Below, one piece after another: positions 9,252-18,104 of a DNA stretch of 64,000 nt; positions within the stretch are counted from its first letter, which is position 1, and every line of letters starts with the position of its first letter. The stretch is from Bradyrhizobium macuxiense. Lineage in GTDB: Bacteria; Pseudomonadota; Alphaproteobacteria; Rhizobiales; Xanthobacteraceae. The notes below the pieces were generated by a model. It was not told the origin of the DNA. It saw nothing but the letters and a program-made list of their open reading frames with translations, and made no database searches. The stretch is from positions 172,570-236,569 of the forward strand of contig NZ_LNCU01000036.1 of the NCBI RefSeq assembly GCF_001542415.1, given 5' to 3'. The translations under genes and the position numbers were made by a program.

Positions 9252-11264
9252 ATGGTTCTGATATCCCGTCGTGTTGGTTGGGCATTGACCGGCGCGGTCG
9301 TCGCGGCGCTGGCTGTGCCGCTGCCGTCGCAGGCCGAGCACAGGGTTTGGCCGGAGGTGACGGCGACACACCCGATGGACGGGCTCACCGCGGACGAAAT
9401 CCAGTCCGTGTCCAATGTGCTCCGTGGCGCCGGCAAGTTCAGCGACACCACGCGGGTCGTCTCGATCGCGCTGGAGGAGGATCCCAAGGACGAGGTGCGG
9501 GCATGGCGACCCGGACAGCCTTTCGCGCGGCGCGCGGTGGCGACGCTGCTCAACGATGGCCATCTCTATGAAGCCCACGTGGATCTCGCCGCGCGCAGTC
9601 TCGCCGGTTGGGACGAGGTCAAGGACAAGCAGGCCGCGCTGACGATCGACGAGCTGATCTCCGCCGGCGATCTGCCGAAGCAAGATGCGCGTTGGGTGGC
9701 CGCGATGGCCAAGCGCGGCATCACCGATTTCAGCAACGTGCTGTGCCTGCCGCTGACAACCGGCCCGGTGACCGACCCTGCGCTGCGCGGGCATCGCCTG
9801 CTCAACGTTCCCTGCCTCGACAAGTCGGGGGCAGGTAACAATCTGTGGGGCAAGCCGATCGAGAATTTGATCGCGCAGGTCGACCTCACGACCAAGTCCG
9901 TGGTGTCGGTGATCGATCTCGGCGTCGTGCCGCCGCCTTCCTCGACGCCGTCGCACGCCTATGCCGACTCCGGGAAATACCGCAAGCCGCCGAAGCCGGT
10001 CGAGATCGCGCTGCCGCAGGGCAGTAACGTGATGGTGGAGGGCGGCCAGGTCCGCTGGGACAATTGGTCGTTCCACGTTCGCCTCGAGCCGCGTGTCGGC
10101 GCGGTGCTGTCGCTGATCCGCTACGACGATCATGGCACGTGGCGCGACATCGCCTATCAGATATCGGCGAGCGAAATGTTTGTGCCTTACATGGATCCGG
10201 ACGAAACCTGGTCGTTCCGCGCCTATATGGATATCGGCGAATACGGCTTCGGGGTGCTGGCGAGTGAATTGCAGCCCGGCAAGGATTGTCCTGACAGCGC
10301 GCACTTCCTCGACCTCACGATCTCCGACACCAAGGGCATGCCGGTTGTCTCCAAGGGTGCGGTCTGCATCTTCGAGCGTCCGACTGGCGATCCGATCTGG
10401 CGCCACAGCGAGTTGCTCAACAACACCGCCGAGGTGCGGCCGAACACCGAGCTCGTGGTGCGGATGGCGCCGGTCGTCGGCAATTACGACTATCTGGTCG
10501 ACTACGTGTTCGACCGCGCCGGCAACATCGACGTGCGGCTCGGCGCCTACGGCATCGATGCCACCAAGGGTGTTGCGAGCCGGACTTTGAGCGATCCGAC
10601 CGCTGCGCAGGATACGGCTTATGGAACGCTGATCGACGAGCGGCTGCTCGCGGTCAACCACGACCACTACATGACGTTCCGGATCGATATGGATGTCGAC
10701 GGCACCGGCAACCGTCTGGTCGAGGACCGCTTCAGCGTGCGCAAGCTGGACCGGGGTCCGCGCAAGAGCCTGTGGCAGGTCGATACCAAGCCTGTCCCCA
10801 CCGAAGGCCCGATCACGCTGCCGCTCAATGCGGCCCAGTTCAGGGTCGAGAGCACCGGCGAGACCAACAAGCAGGGCTACCACACCAGCTATCAGCTGAT
10901 GCCCGGTCATTCCGACGTCTCGCTGCTGGCGAAGGACGAGCCCATCCAGCTGCGCGCCGGCTTCAGCGCCTACACGCTGTGGGCCTCGGCCTACGCAAAA
11001 GACGAGCGATACGCTGCCGGCCTCTATCCGAACGAAAACCCAGAGGTCGACGGCCTGCCGAAATGGACCGCGGCGAAACGGCCGATCGAGGATCGCGATC
11101 TCGTGCTGTGGTACACGGTCGGTTTCCGCCACGTGCCGCGCGCCGAGGATTGGCCTGTGATGCCGGGGCTGTGGCACGGTTTCCGGCTGCGGCCGTTCAA
11201 CTTCTTCGATCGCAATCCGGCGCTCGATGTGCCGCCCGCGGCCGACGCCAAGGATACGAAATGA
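9252..11264 (+). CDS. Copper amine oxidase (TPQ-dependent primary-amine oxidase)
   Basis: The protein has 670 residues and an N-terminal signal peptide with a likely cut after SQA near residue 27, so it acts in the periplasm. The N-Y-D-Y motif at residues 411-414 puts the cofactor-precursor tyrosine at Tyr412 (codon 10485-10487), which is oxidised to topaquinone. Asp327 in YMDIGEYGFG is the expected catalytic base. His470 and His472 (HDH) and His627 in GFRHVPRAEDWP are the three copper ligands. The enzyme turns primary amines into aldehydes plus ammonia and peroxide. A good ribosome site (GGAGAGGG) precedes the ATG. A small exported protein is coupled to its stop codon. Confidence 0.95.
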   Translation: MVLISRRVGWALTGAVVAALAVPLPSQAEHRVWPEVTATHPMDGLTADEIQSVSNVLRGAGKFSDTTRVVSIALEEDPKDEVRAWRPGQPFARRAVATLLNDGHLYEAHVDLAARSLAGWDEVKDKQAALTIDELISAGDLPKQDARWVAAMAKRGITDFSNVLCLPLTTGPVTDPALRGHRLLNVPCLDKSGAGNNLWGKPIENLIAQVDLTTKSVVSVIDLGVVPPPSSTPSHAYADSGKYRKPPKPVEIALPQGSNVMVEGGQVRWDNWSFHVRLEPRVGAVLSLIRYDDHGTWRDIAYQISASEMFVPYMDPDETWSFRAYMDIGEYGFGVLASELQPGKDCPDSAHFLDLTISDTKGMPVVSKGAVCIFERPTGDPIWRHSELLNNTAEVRPNTELVVRMAPVVGNYDYLVDYVFDRAGNIDVRLGAYGIDATKGVASRTLSDPTAAQDTAYGTLIDERLLAVNHDHYMTFRIDMDVDGTGNRLVEDRFSVRKLDRGPRKSLWQVDTKPVPTEGPITLPLNAAQFRVESTGETNKQGYHTSYQLMPGHSDVSLLAKDEPIQLRAGFSAYTLWASAYAKDERYAAGLYPNENPEVDGLPKWTAAKRPIEDRDLVLWYTVGFRHVPRAEDWPVMPGLWHGFRLRPFNFFDRNPALDVPPAADAKDTK

Positions 11265-11572
11265 GAGGACGTCTGCATCGCCTTGCTGCAGTGGCCGGCG
11301 CCCTGCTGACGGCCCTCGTGACGCAGCCGGCCATGCGTGGCGCGATGGCTTCGCCCAATGCGGCAGGCGAGGACGCGTCCTTGCTCTATCTGCAGGCCAG
11401 TGACTGGGAGAAGCAGCCGGCGCCGCACAAGATCGCGCTCGCGGCCGACTTCATGCGGATTTTCTGCACCGACCAGACCATGTCGCCGGTCTCGCTGGCC
11501 GATTGTCTCGACCGCGACAAGGCCGATGGCGCGCTGTTCGAACGGGCCATCGCCTGCGTGAGCGCGAGATGA
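11261..11572 (+). CDS. Small exported cysteine-containing protein
   Basis: The ATG overlaps the amine oxidase stop (ATGA), so translation is coupled. The product has 103 residues: a basic, hydrophobic N-terminus (about residues 1-30) that looks like a signal peptide, then a short acidic domain with three cysteines (IFCTD, LADC, IACVSAR). I do not recognise the family. Context suggests a periplasmic helper or subunit of the amine oxidase, but nothing in the sequence shows a specific role. A longer in-frame extension from 10772 lies inside the oxidase gene and is rejected. Confidence 0.7.
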   Translation: MRGRLHRLAAVAGALLTALVTQPAMRGAMASPNAAGEDASLLYLQASDWEKQPAPHKIALAADFMRIFCTDQTMSPVSLADCLDRDKADGALFERAIACVSAR

Positions 11573-11594
11573 TTTCTGCGCGCAGTCTTATCCC

Positions 11595-11710
11595 CGTCAT
11601 TGCGAGCGAAGCGAAGCAATCCATTGCGCGGCAAGTGCAGCTATGGATTGCTTCGTCGCTATCAGCGCAAAATTGCTCCGCAATTTTGTCGCGAGCTCCT
11701 CGCAATGACG
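11595..11710. repeat. Dispersed intergenic palindromic repeat (CGTCATTGCGAG type)
   Basis: The element begins CGTCATTGCGAGCGAAGCGA and ends with its complement, CTCCTCGCAATGACG. Inside are AGCAATCCAT/ATGGATTGCT arms and a central perfect stem CAAAATTGC/GCAATTTTG at 11668-11676 and 11680-11688. Elements of this kind recur between genes in Bradyrhizobium and Rhodopseudomonas. It separates two convergent genes and could fold into a long RNA hairpin that ends transcription from both sides. Confidence 0.85.
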
Positions 11711-11728
11711 AGGAAATTTCACAACAGC

Positions 11729-13081
11729 TCAGCCGGCCGCTGAGAGGCCGGCGTCGATCCCTGCGGCGATCTTGCTGACGTCTGCGGCCGTCAGGATCAG
11801 GGGCGGCGACAGGATGATGGTGTTGCCGGAGACGCGCAGCATCACGCCGGCCTCGTAGGCGGCGTCGGCGACCTTGGCCATGGTCTTCTTGTCCGCCACC
11901 TTCTTGCTGTCGCGGTCGGCGACCAGCTCGAGCGCGGCCATCAGCCCCTTGCTCCTGACGTCACCGATCAGCTGATGCTTGTCCTTGAGCTTTGCGAGCG
12001 CAGCAGCGAGCTCCTCACCGCGCGCGGCTGCATTCTCGTTGAGCTTCAGGCGCCGGGTCTCGGCCAGTGCCGCAAGGCCGGCGGCGCAGCCGACCGGGTG
12101 GCCCGAATAGGTGTAGCCGTGTCCGATCGAGCCGAATGAGCTTGTGTCGGCTTCGAAGGTCTCCGCAACGGCTTCGCCGATCAGTGTCGCGCCGAGCGGG
12201 AAATAGCCAGAGGTGATCGCCTTGGCCATCGTCATCATGTCCGGTTTCACACCCCACAACCGCGAGCCCGACCACGCGCCGGTGCGGCCGAAGCCGGTGA
12301 CGACCTCGTCCGCGATCATAAGGATGCCGTGACGGTCACAGAGCTCGCGCGCCAGCCTCATGAAGCTCTCCGGCGGCACGATCACGCCGCCGGCGCCGAG
12401 CACCGGCTCCATGATGAAGGCGGCGATGGTGTCGGCGCCCTGGAACGCGATCTCGTCCTCCATCGCCGCCGCGCAGAGCTGCGCGAGCCGTGCGGGATCG
12501 GTCTCGTTGAAGGGATTGCGATAGGTCGAGGGCGCCGGGATGTGAAACACGCCCGGCAGCAGCGGCTCGTAGTTGCGGCGGAAGTTGGCGTTGCCGTTGA
12601 CCGAGGCGCTGCCGAAATGCGTGCCGTGATAGCCCTTCTTCAACGCCAGGAACTTGGTGCGGTCCGCCTGGCCCTTGATCTTCCAGTATTGCCGCGCGAG
12701 CCGCAGCGCGGTTTCCACCGAGTCGGACCCGCCTGAGGTGAAGAAGGCGCGCACCATGCCTTCCGGTTTGAACCATTCGGTGAGCTCGTAGGCGAGCTCG
12801 ATCGACGGGCCCGTCGAGGTACCGCGGAAGCCCGAATAGTAGGGCAGCGCGTTGAGCTGATCGGCGATCGCCTTCTTGATGGGATCGCAGCTGTAGCCGA
12901 GATTGACGTTCCAGAGGCCGCCGACCGCGTCCAGCACAGTCTTGCCGTCGATATCGGTGACGTGGACACCCTTGGCCTGCATCACGATCCGCGGCGGTTG
13001 CGCCCGCATCTCGGCGGGGTGGGCCATCGGATGCCAGATCGGCTTGGCGTTGTTCTCGACCAGGAAGTTTCTGTCGCGCAT
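11729..13081 (-). CDS. Class III omega-aminotransferase
   Basis: This 450-residue PLP enzyme has the class III layout: an N-terminal substrate-orienting segment, SGGSDSVETALRLARQYW, KKGYHGTHFGSASVNG, the cofactor Asp in LMIADEVVTGFGRTG, and the Schiff-base lysine Lys287 in TMAKAITSGYFPLGA. It resembles beta-alanine/omega-amino acid:pyruvate transaminases, moving an amino group from a terminal amine to a keto acid. The start is the ATG at 13081; the frame extends to 13234 but that part overlaps the HAD gene. Its neighbours suggest amine or diamine catabolism. Confidence 0.9.
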   Translation of the reverse strand: MRDRNFLVENNAKPIWHPMAHPAEMRAQPPRIVMQAKGVHVTDIDGKTVLDAVGGLWNVNLGYSCDPIKKAIADQLNALPYYSGFRGTSTGPSIELAYELTEWFKPEGMVRAFFTSGGSDSVETALRLARQYWKIKGQADRTKFLALKKGYHGTHFGSASVNGNANFRRNYEPLLPGVFHIPAPSTYRNPFNETDPARLAQLCAAAMEDEIAFQGADTIAAFIMEPVLGAGGVIVPPESFMRLARELCDRHGILMIADEVVTGFGRTGAWSGSRLWGVKPDMMTMAKAITSGYFPLGATLIGEAVAETFEADTSSFGSIGHGYTYSGHPVGCAAGLAALAETRRLKLNENAAARGEELAAALAKLKDKHQLIGDVRSKGLMAALELVADRDSKKVADKKTMAKVADAAYEAGVMLRVSGNTIILSPPLILTAADVSKIAAGIDAGLSAAG

Positions 13082-13095
13082 GATGGTTCTCTCGC

Positions 13096-13761
13096 TCAGT
13101 CGAATTGCAGCCCGAAATGGCGCAGCGCCTCGCGGTAGGAGGCAGCGGGATTCTTCACGTCGAACAGCACCGTGCGCAGGTGGCAGGCTTCCGCGCCCGC
13201 GATGTTGCGGTGCTGGTCGTCGACGAACACGCAATCATCGGCCGCCAGCGACAGCGCGTCCAGCACGCTCTGATAGGCGCGCGGATCGGGCTTCAGGATC
13301 CCGGTATGCGTCGCGTCCATGATGGTATCGAAGCGCGCCAGCACGGGGAGGCGGGCGCGGAAATCCCCGCCATAGAACAGATCAAGCTCGTTGGAGAGGA
13401 TCGCGAGCCTGAAGCCGGCATCGGCCACGATCCGGATCGCGCGCCCGGCTTCGGGACGGATCACGGTTTCAGGATCGGCGCCGCGCGCGCGCTTGACGAA
13501 GGTCTCCATGTCGGGCCAGTCCTCGCCCAGCATGCGCCCGACCTCGCGGCTGCGCGTCAGCCAGTAGCCGCGCTCGGAAATCTCACCGCGCTGCATCGCC
13601 GCCCAGAGCGGATCGCTCTCGGGGTCGAACGGACCGCGCCATGTCAGCGTGCCCGGCGCGAGGCCGAGTGTGCGCTCAGTCAGGTCGTGGGTCTCGAACA
13701 GGGTCTTCGAGATGACCCCGCCGAAATCGAGCACCAGGGCTCCGGCGATCGGCCTGTTCAC
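13096..13761 (-). CDS. HAD-superfamily hydrolase (subfamily IA)
   Basis: The 221-residue protein starts at a GTG overlapping the stop of the upstream Tm-1-like gene (GTGA). Motif I is VLDFGGVIS near residue 10, with Gly where many phosphatases have the second Asp, as in YihX-type members. Motif II Ser is in LAILSNELD, motif III Lys in GILKPDPRAY, and motif IV is CVFVDDQ. These proteins usually remove phosphate from small metabolites or act as dehalogenases. An in-frame extension to 13968 is noise. Coupling to the Tm-1-like gene suggests a shared, unidentified pathway. Confidence 0.85.
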   Translation of the reverse strand: MNRPIAGALVLDFGGVISKTLFETHDLTERTLGLAPGTLTWRGPFDPESDPLWAAMQRGEISERGYWLTRSREVGRMLGEDWPDMETFVKRARGADPETVIRPEAGRAIRIVADAGFRLAILSNELDLFYGGDFRARLPVLARFDTIMDATHTGILKPDPRAYQSVLDALSLAADDCVFVDDQHRNIAGAEACHLRTVLFDVKNPAASYREALRHFGLQFD

Positions 13762-15020
13762 GCCGCTACCGTGGTGCGGCCGGCCGGCACGATACCGGCC
13801 TCGACCCAGCGGTCGAAGATGGCGAGCACCGTCTCGTTGAAGACAGTGCTGTTGATGTGGTCCGCGATCTCGTGCAGCTCGACTGGGGCTGCGATCGCCG
13901 CGCGCATCGCGTCGACGAAGGTCGAGAGGGCATCGGGATCGTGCAGCGGTTCGCCGGCGCGGTCCCATTGCTGGATGCCGCCGGCCGGCAGCACGAAGGC
14001 GACCGGCGCCTTGGCATGAGACAGCTTCTCGGCGATCGCGCCCGCGATCCGGCGGCGGTCCACCGGCCGCGACGTCGCCGATGCGAGCAGGCGGTTATGC
14101 GCATGGAACGGACGATCGGCGAGGTCCTGCGGGATCGTCAGCCACGCCGGAAAATCCACCATGTCGACGGCACCGGGCGCGACGATCTGCGGGATGCCGG
14201 CGCGGCCGGCGTTCTCCAGCCGGTCCGCACCCGAATTGACCACGGAGCCGGTGAGCTGGTTGGCGACCTCCTGCAGGCTGAGATCGAGCACGGCAGCGAA
14301 ACCGCCTTGGGCGGCGATCGACTCCATCGCGCGGCCGCCCATGCCTGTGGTGTGGAAGATCACCACTTCGTAGCCGCGCTTCTCGAGCTGCGGCTTCAGT
14401 TCGACCATGTAGCGCAGGCAGCTCTTGCCGAGCGAGGTGATCGCGACGACCGGCCGCTTGTTCTGCGGCCTGATCGCGCTTTTCGCAGCGCCGACGATCG
14501 CACCGCAGGCCTGCGACAGCACCGCGGTGCAGGTGCCGTTGAGGCCGTAGAGACCGCCGGCCCACAGGATCATCATCAGGTCGGCGGCGACGCGCTCGGG
14601 CGGGATCAGATGCGAGAATGCAACCGTCGAGACGATCATTTTGGGCAGGCCCAGCGGCAGCGCCTGCGCGACGTCGAGCGCGAGATCGGTTCCCATCGTG
14701 CCGCCGATCGCGATCACCGCGTCGATGGCGTCGCGCGCGGCGAGATCGCGTGCCAGATTTGCAGCGCCAATTGCCATCAGCGACATCGCCGAGTTCTCGT
14801 CGCCACTGGACGCGATGTCCGCGATCGTGGTCTGCGCCGCCGCGGCCACGGCATGCTTGTCGTGTGCGGCCTTGTATGGCGGATCGCCGAGCACGCTGAT
14901 ATCCATCATGATCGTCCTGCCGCCGGCCTTCGCGATGCAGTCGCTCATGAACTTGAGTTCGTCGGCCTTGGTGTCTCCGGTTCCGATCAGGAGGATGCGG
15001 GGCTGCGTGATCTCTGGCAT
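13758..15020 (-). CDS. Tm-1-like ATP-binding domain protein (UPF0261)
   Basis: The 420-residue protein matches the UPF0261 family, whose plant relative is the N-terminal ATP-binding part of the tomato Tm-1 resistance protein. Family segments include ILLIGTGDTKADEL near the start, AIGGTMGTDLALDVAQALPLGLPKMIVSTVAF in the middle, and IVAPGAVDMVDFP later. The bacterial function is not known. It is often beside or fused to a TIM-barrel phosphoenolpyruvate-hydrolase-like domain; no such partner is seen here, and a HAD hydrolase overlaps its end instead. The start at 15020 (MPEITQPR) is preferred over 15095. The gap 15021-15234 holds the divergent promoters, with no clear motif. Confidence 0.85.
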   Translation of the reverse strand: MPEITQPRILLIGTGDTKADELKFMSDCIAKAGGRTIMMDISVLGDPPYKAAHDKHAVAAAAQTTIADIASSGDENSAMSLMAIGAANLARDLAARDAIDAVIAIGGTMGTDLALDVAQALPLGLPKMIVSTVAFSHLIPPERVAADLMMILWAGGLYGLNGTCTAVLSQACGAIVGAAKSAIRPQNKRPVVAITSLGKSCLRYMVELKPQLEKRGYEVVIFHTTGMGGRAMESIAAQGGFAAVLDLSLQEVANQLTGSVVNSGADRLENAGRAGIPQIVAPGAVDMVDFPAWLTIPQDLADRPFHAHNRLLASATSRPVDRRRIAGAIAEKLSHAKAPVAFVLPAGGIQQWDRAGEPLHDPDALSTFVDAMRAAIAAPVELHEIADHINSTVFNETVLAIFDRWVEAGIVPAGRTTVAA

Positions 15021-15234
15021 GATCTTGTCAGTGCTCGGCGGCGGGCGTGAGGGAAGTGGGCTGATTTGCACCGAGCGGGCAAGGCGTTCGGCCATCGTGC
15101 GATCACGCTATGGGGACGGTGGTCGCGGCGACATCCACCTATCGGTTGATTGCCGGCAAAGCCTTGAATTGGCGAGGATTGCGCTCACTAGCGTTCCGCC
15201 GGGCGGGCGCACTTTGCCATAGTCACAGTCTCAT

Positions 15235-16719
15235 ATGCAGCAAGCCCAGATCGATCGATTGAGGTCGGCCGTGATTCCGGCCCAGCAGCTCTTTGTCGGC
15301 GGACGGTCGACACAAGCCTCCGGCAACGCGCGGCTCGATGTCGTCTCGCCGATCGACGGCCGGGTGCTGACCACGATTGCCGATGGCGATGCGACCGACA
15401 TCGATCTCGCGGTGAGCCGTGCGCGACAGGCGTTCGAGCAGGGCACCTGGTCGCGTGCGGCGCCGGCGCAGCGCAAGAAGGTGCTGCTGAAGTTTGCGGA
15501 GCTCATCGAGCAGCATGCGCTCGAGATCGCGGTGCTCGGCGTGCGCGACAACGGCACCGAGATCGGGATGGCCTACAAGGCCGAGCCGCTGTCGGCCGCC
15601 GGAACCATCCGCTACTACGCCGAGGCGGTCGACAAGGTCTATGGCGAGATCGCGCCGACCTCAGGCGATGTGCTTGGCCTCGTGCATCGTGAGCCGCTCG
15701 GCGTCGTCGGCGTGATCGTGCCGTGGAATTTTCCGCTGATGATCGGCGCCTGGAAGATCGGCCCGGCGCTCGCGGCCGGCAACTCGGTCGTGGTGAAGCC
15801 GCCGGAGCTGGCGTCGCTGACTTTGTTACGGCTCGCGGAGCTCGCCAGCGAGGCGGGATTGCCCGACGGCGTGCTCAATGTCGTCACCGGCCGCGGCGCG
15901 TCTGCCGGCGAGGCGCTCGCGCTGCACATGGACGTCGATGCGCTGGCCTTCACCGGCTCCGGCGCGGTCGGCCGCCGCCTGCTGGAATGCTCCGCGCGGT
16001 CGAATTTGAAGCGCGTTCATCTCGAGCTCGGCGGCAAATCGCCCAACATCGTGTTCGCCGACGTGCCTGATATCAAGCAGGCGGCGAAGGTGTCGGCGAA
16101 CGGAATCTTCCGCAACTCCGGCCAGGTGTGCGTCGCCGGCTCGCGGCTGCTGGTGCAATCCGCGATCTATGAGCGCTTCATGGACGAGTTGCTGCAGGTA
16201 ACGGCAAAGCTCCGGGTCGGCGATCCGCTCGAGCTGACGTCGGACATTGGGGCGATTTCGAGCCACGCGCAGTTGCGCAAGAACCTCGACGCCGTCGCGC
16301 GCGCCGAAGAGCAGGGCGCGACGCGACTGGCCGGCGGCGAGCAGATACGCATCGAGAGCGGCGGCAACTTCATGGTACCCGCGATCCTTGCCGACGTTAC
16401 GCCTGCAATGGACCTGTGGCGCGAGGAGGTGTTCGGCCCCGTGCTCGCCGTCACGCGGTTCGAGCGCCAGGAGGAGGCGGTCGGGCTCGCCAATGCGACG
16501 CCCTACGGTCTTGCGTCGGCGGTGTGGACCGGCAGCTTGTCGAGGGCGCATCGCATGGTGCGTGCCGTCAGGGCCGGTGTCGTGCATGTCAACACCTATG
16601 GCGGGGCGGATATCACCGTGCCGCTCGGCGGCTTCAGGCAATCCGGGTTCGGGCGGGACAAATCGCTCCATGCGCTTGATGCCTATACCGATCTCAAGAC
16701 AGCGTGGATTGCCCTATGA
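15235..16719 (+). CDS. NAD(P)-dependent aldehyde dehydrogenase
   Basis: The 494-residue ALDH has VIVPWNFPLMIGAWKIGPALAAGNSVVVKP at the cofactor site, the general-base Glu in HLELGGKSPN, and catalytic Cys299 in SGQVCVAGSR, ending with the usual GGFRQSGFGRDKS segment. It oxidises an aldehyde to the acid. The next gene starts inside its stop codon (ATGA), so it is the first of four coupled genes. With the aminotransferases beside it, an amino-aldehyde substrate is plausible. No strong ribosome site is visible before the ATG. Confidence 0.92.
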   Translation: MQQAQIDRLRSAVIPAQQLFVGGRSTQASGNARLDVVSPIDGRVLTTIADGDATDIDLAVSRARQAFEQGTWSRAAPAQRKKVLLKFAELIEQHALEIAVLGVRDNGTEIGMAYKAEPLSAAGTIRYYAEAVDKVYGEIAPTSGDVLGLVHREPLGVVGVIVPWNFPLMIGAWKIGPALAAGNSVVVKPPELASLTLLRLAELASEAGLPDGVLNVVTGRGASAGEALALHMDVDALAFTGSGAVGRRLLECSARSNLKRVHLELGGKSPNIVFADVPDIKQAAKVSANGIFRNSGQVCVAGSRLLVQSAIYERFMDELLQVTAKLRVGDPLELTSDIGAISSHAQLRKNLDAVARAEEQGATRLAGGEQIRIESGGNFMVPAILADVTPAMDLWREEVFGPVLAVTRFERQEEAVGLANATPYGLASAVWTGSLSRAHRMVRAVRAGVVHVNTYGGADITVPLGGFRQSGFGRDKSLHALDAYTDLKTAWIAL

Positions 16720-18104
16720 CCGTCGCGGCCGTTGAGCGCAAAGCCATCGTGAACCGGCTGCTCGATGCCGAGCAGGAGCGCTTCAAGGCGTTGCACCCGC
16801 GCTCGGCTGCGGCCTGGCAGGACGGTAAGCAGCATTTTCTCTATGGCGGCCCGTCGCACTGGATGCGGCGCTGGGCCGGCGGTTTCCCGGTTTATGCCGA
16901 TGAGGCCGATGGCGCGCATATCAGGGATATCGACGGGCGCGACTACATCGATTTCTGCCTCGGCGATACCGGCGGCATGTGCGGCCACGCGCCCGAGGCG
17001 GTGACGGAGGCCGCGACGCGCCAGCTCAAGCGCGGCACGACGATGATGCTGCCGACCGAGGACAGTCTTTGGGTTGGCGCCGAGCTCTCGCGCCGCTTCG
17101 GCCCGAAATACTGGACGCTGACGACATCGGCGACCGACGCCAACCGCGCCGCGATCCGGATCTCGCGTATGATCACCGGCCGTCGCAAGGTGCTGGTGTT
17201 CTCCGGCTGCTATCACGGCGGGGTCGAGGAGGCGCATGTCGAGATCCGTGACGGCCGCGTCGCGCTGCGCAACATGATCCATCCGAACGGCGTCGATCAT
17301 GACGCCGTCAGCCGGGTCATCGAGTTCAACGATGTGGCTGCGCTGGAGGCCGCGCTGGCGCATGGCGACGTCGCCTGTGTGCTCACCGAGCCGCTGATGA
17401 CGAATTTCGGCATGATCCCGGTCGATCCCGGCTTTCACCGCGCGTTGCGTGACCTGACCCGCCGCGTCGGCGCGATCCTGATCATCGACGAGACCCACAC
17501 GCTGTCGTGCGGGCCGGGCGGCTACACGGCGGCTAGTGGCCTCGAACCCGACATCTTCGTCGCGGGCAAGGCGATCGCGGGCGGGATTCCGGCTGGTATC
17601 TTCGGCCTGAGCCAGAAGATCGCTGAACGGCTCTGGACGATCGTTCCGCACGTCAATCCGCGCGAGCGGCAGTCCGCGCATCTCGGATTTGGCGGCACGC
17701 TGGCCGGCAATGCGCTGACCGTTGCGACCATGCGCGCGGTGCTGGAACAGGTGCTGACGCCAACGAACTACGAGCACATGATCGCCACTGCCACGCAACT
17801 CGCGAGCGCGGCCCGTGGCCTGATCGAGGCTAGTGATCTGCCCTGGCACGTCACGCAGGTCGGAGCACGCGCCGAGATCATGTTCATGCCACAGCCGCCG
17901 CGCAGCGGTGCGGATGTCATTGCGGGCCGCCAGCCCGATCTCGAGACCCTGCTGCACGCCTTCTACATGAACGAGGGCATCCTGGTGACGCCGTTCCATA
18001 CGATGTTCCTGATGTGCCCGGCGACGTCGGCGCAAGACGTCGATCGCCACACCGCCGTCTTCGCGCGCTTCATCGATCTGTTGCGGCAGGCCGGAGCGCT
18101 CTGA
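16716..18104 (+). CDS. Class III aminotransferase (glutamate-1-semialdehyde aminomutase-like)
   Basis: The 462-residue PLP protein has the class III cofactor Asp in ILIIDETHTLSCGPGG and the Schiff-base lysine Lys285 in IFVAGKAIAGGIPAGIFG. GDTGGMCGHAPEAV near residue 90 and the FSGCYHGGVEEA segment fit the aspartate-aminotransferase/aminomutase branch (HemL-like) rather than omega-transaminases. It is probably catabolic, not the heme-pathway enzyme, since it sits between an ALDH and an SDR. Its ATG overlaps the ALDH stop and its own stop overlaps the SDR start. Confidence 0.87.
   Translation: MTVAAVERKAIVNRLLDAEQERFKALHPRSAAAWQDGKQHFLYGGPSHWMRRWAGGFPVYADEADGAHIRDIDGRDYIDFCLGDTGGMCGHAPEAVTEAATRQLKRGTTMMLPTEDSLWVGAELSRRFGPKYWTLTTSATDANRAAIRISRMITGRRKVLVFSGCYHGGVEEAHVEIRDGRVALRNMIHPNGVDHDAVSRVIEFNDVAALEAALAHGDVACVLTEPLMTNFGMIPVDPGFHRALRDLTRRVGAILIIDETHTLSCGPGGYTAASGLEPDIFVAGKAIAGGIPAGIFGLSQKIAERLWTIVPHVNPRERQSAHLGFGGTLAGNALTVATMRAVLEQVLTPTNYEHMIATATQLASAARGLIEASDLPWHVTQVGARAEIMFMPQPPRSGADVIAGRQPDLETLLHAFYMNEGILVTPFHTMFLMCPATSAQDVDRHTAVFARFIDLLRQAGAL

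Noticed and set aside
8889-11177. 762-codon antisense open frame opposite the copper amine oxidase
   Set aside because: The oxidase has every catalytic residue in place on the plus strand; the antisense product shows no recognisable domain.
13762-13968. N-terminal extension of the HAD gene
   Set aside because: It overlaps the Tm-1-like gene and encodes an Arg-rich stretch; the GTG overlapping that gene's stop gives a normal HAD start.
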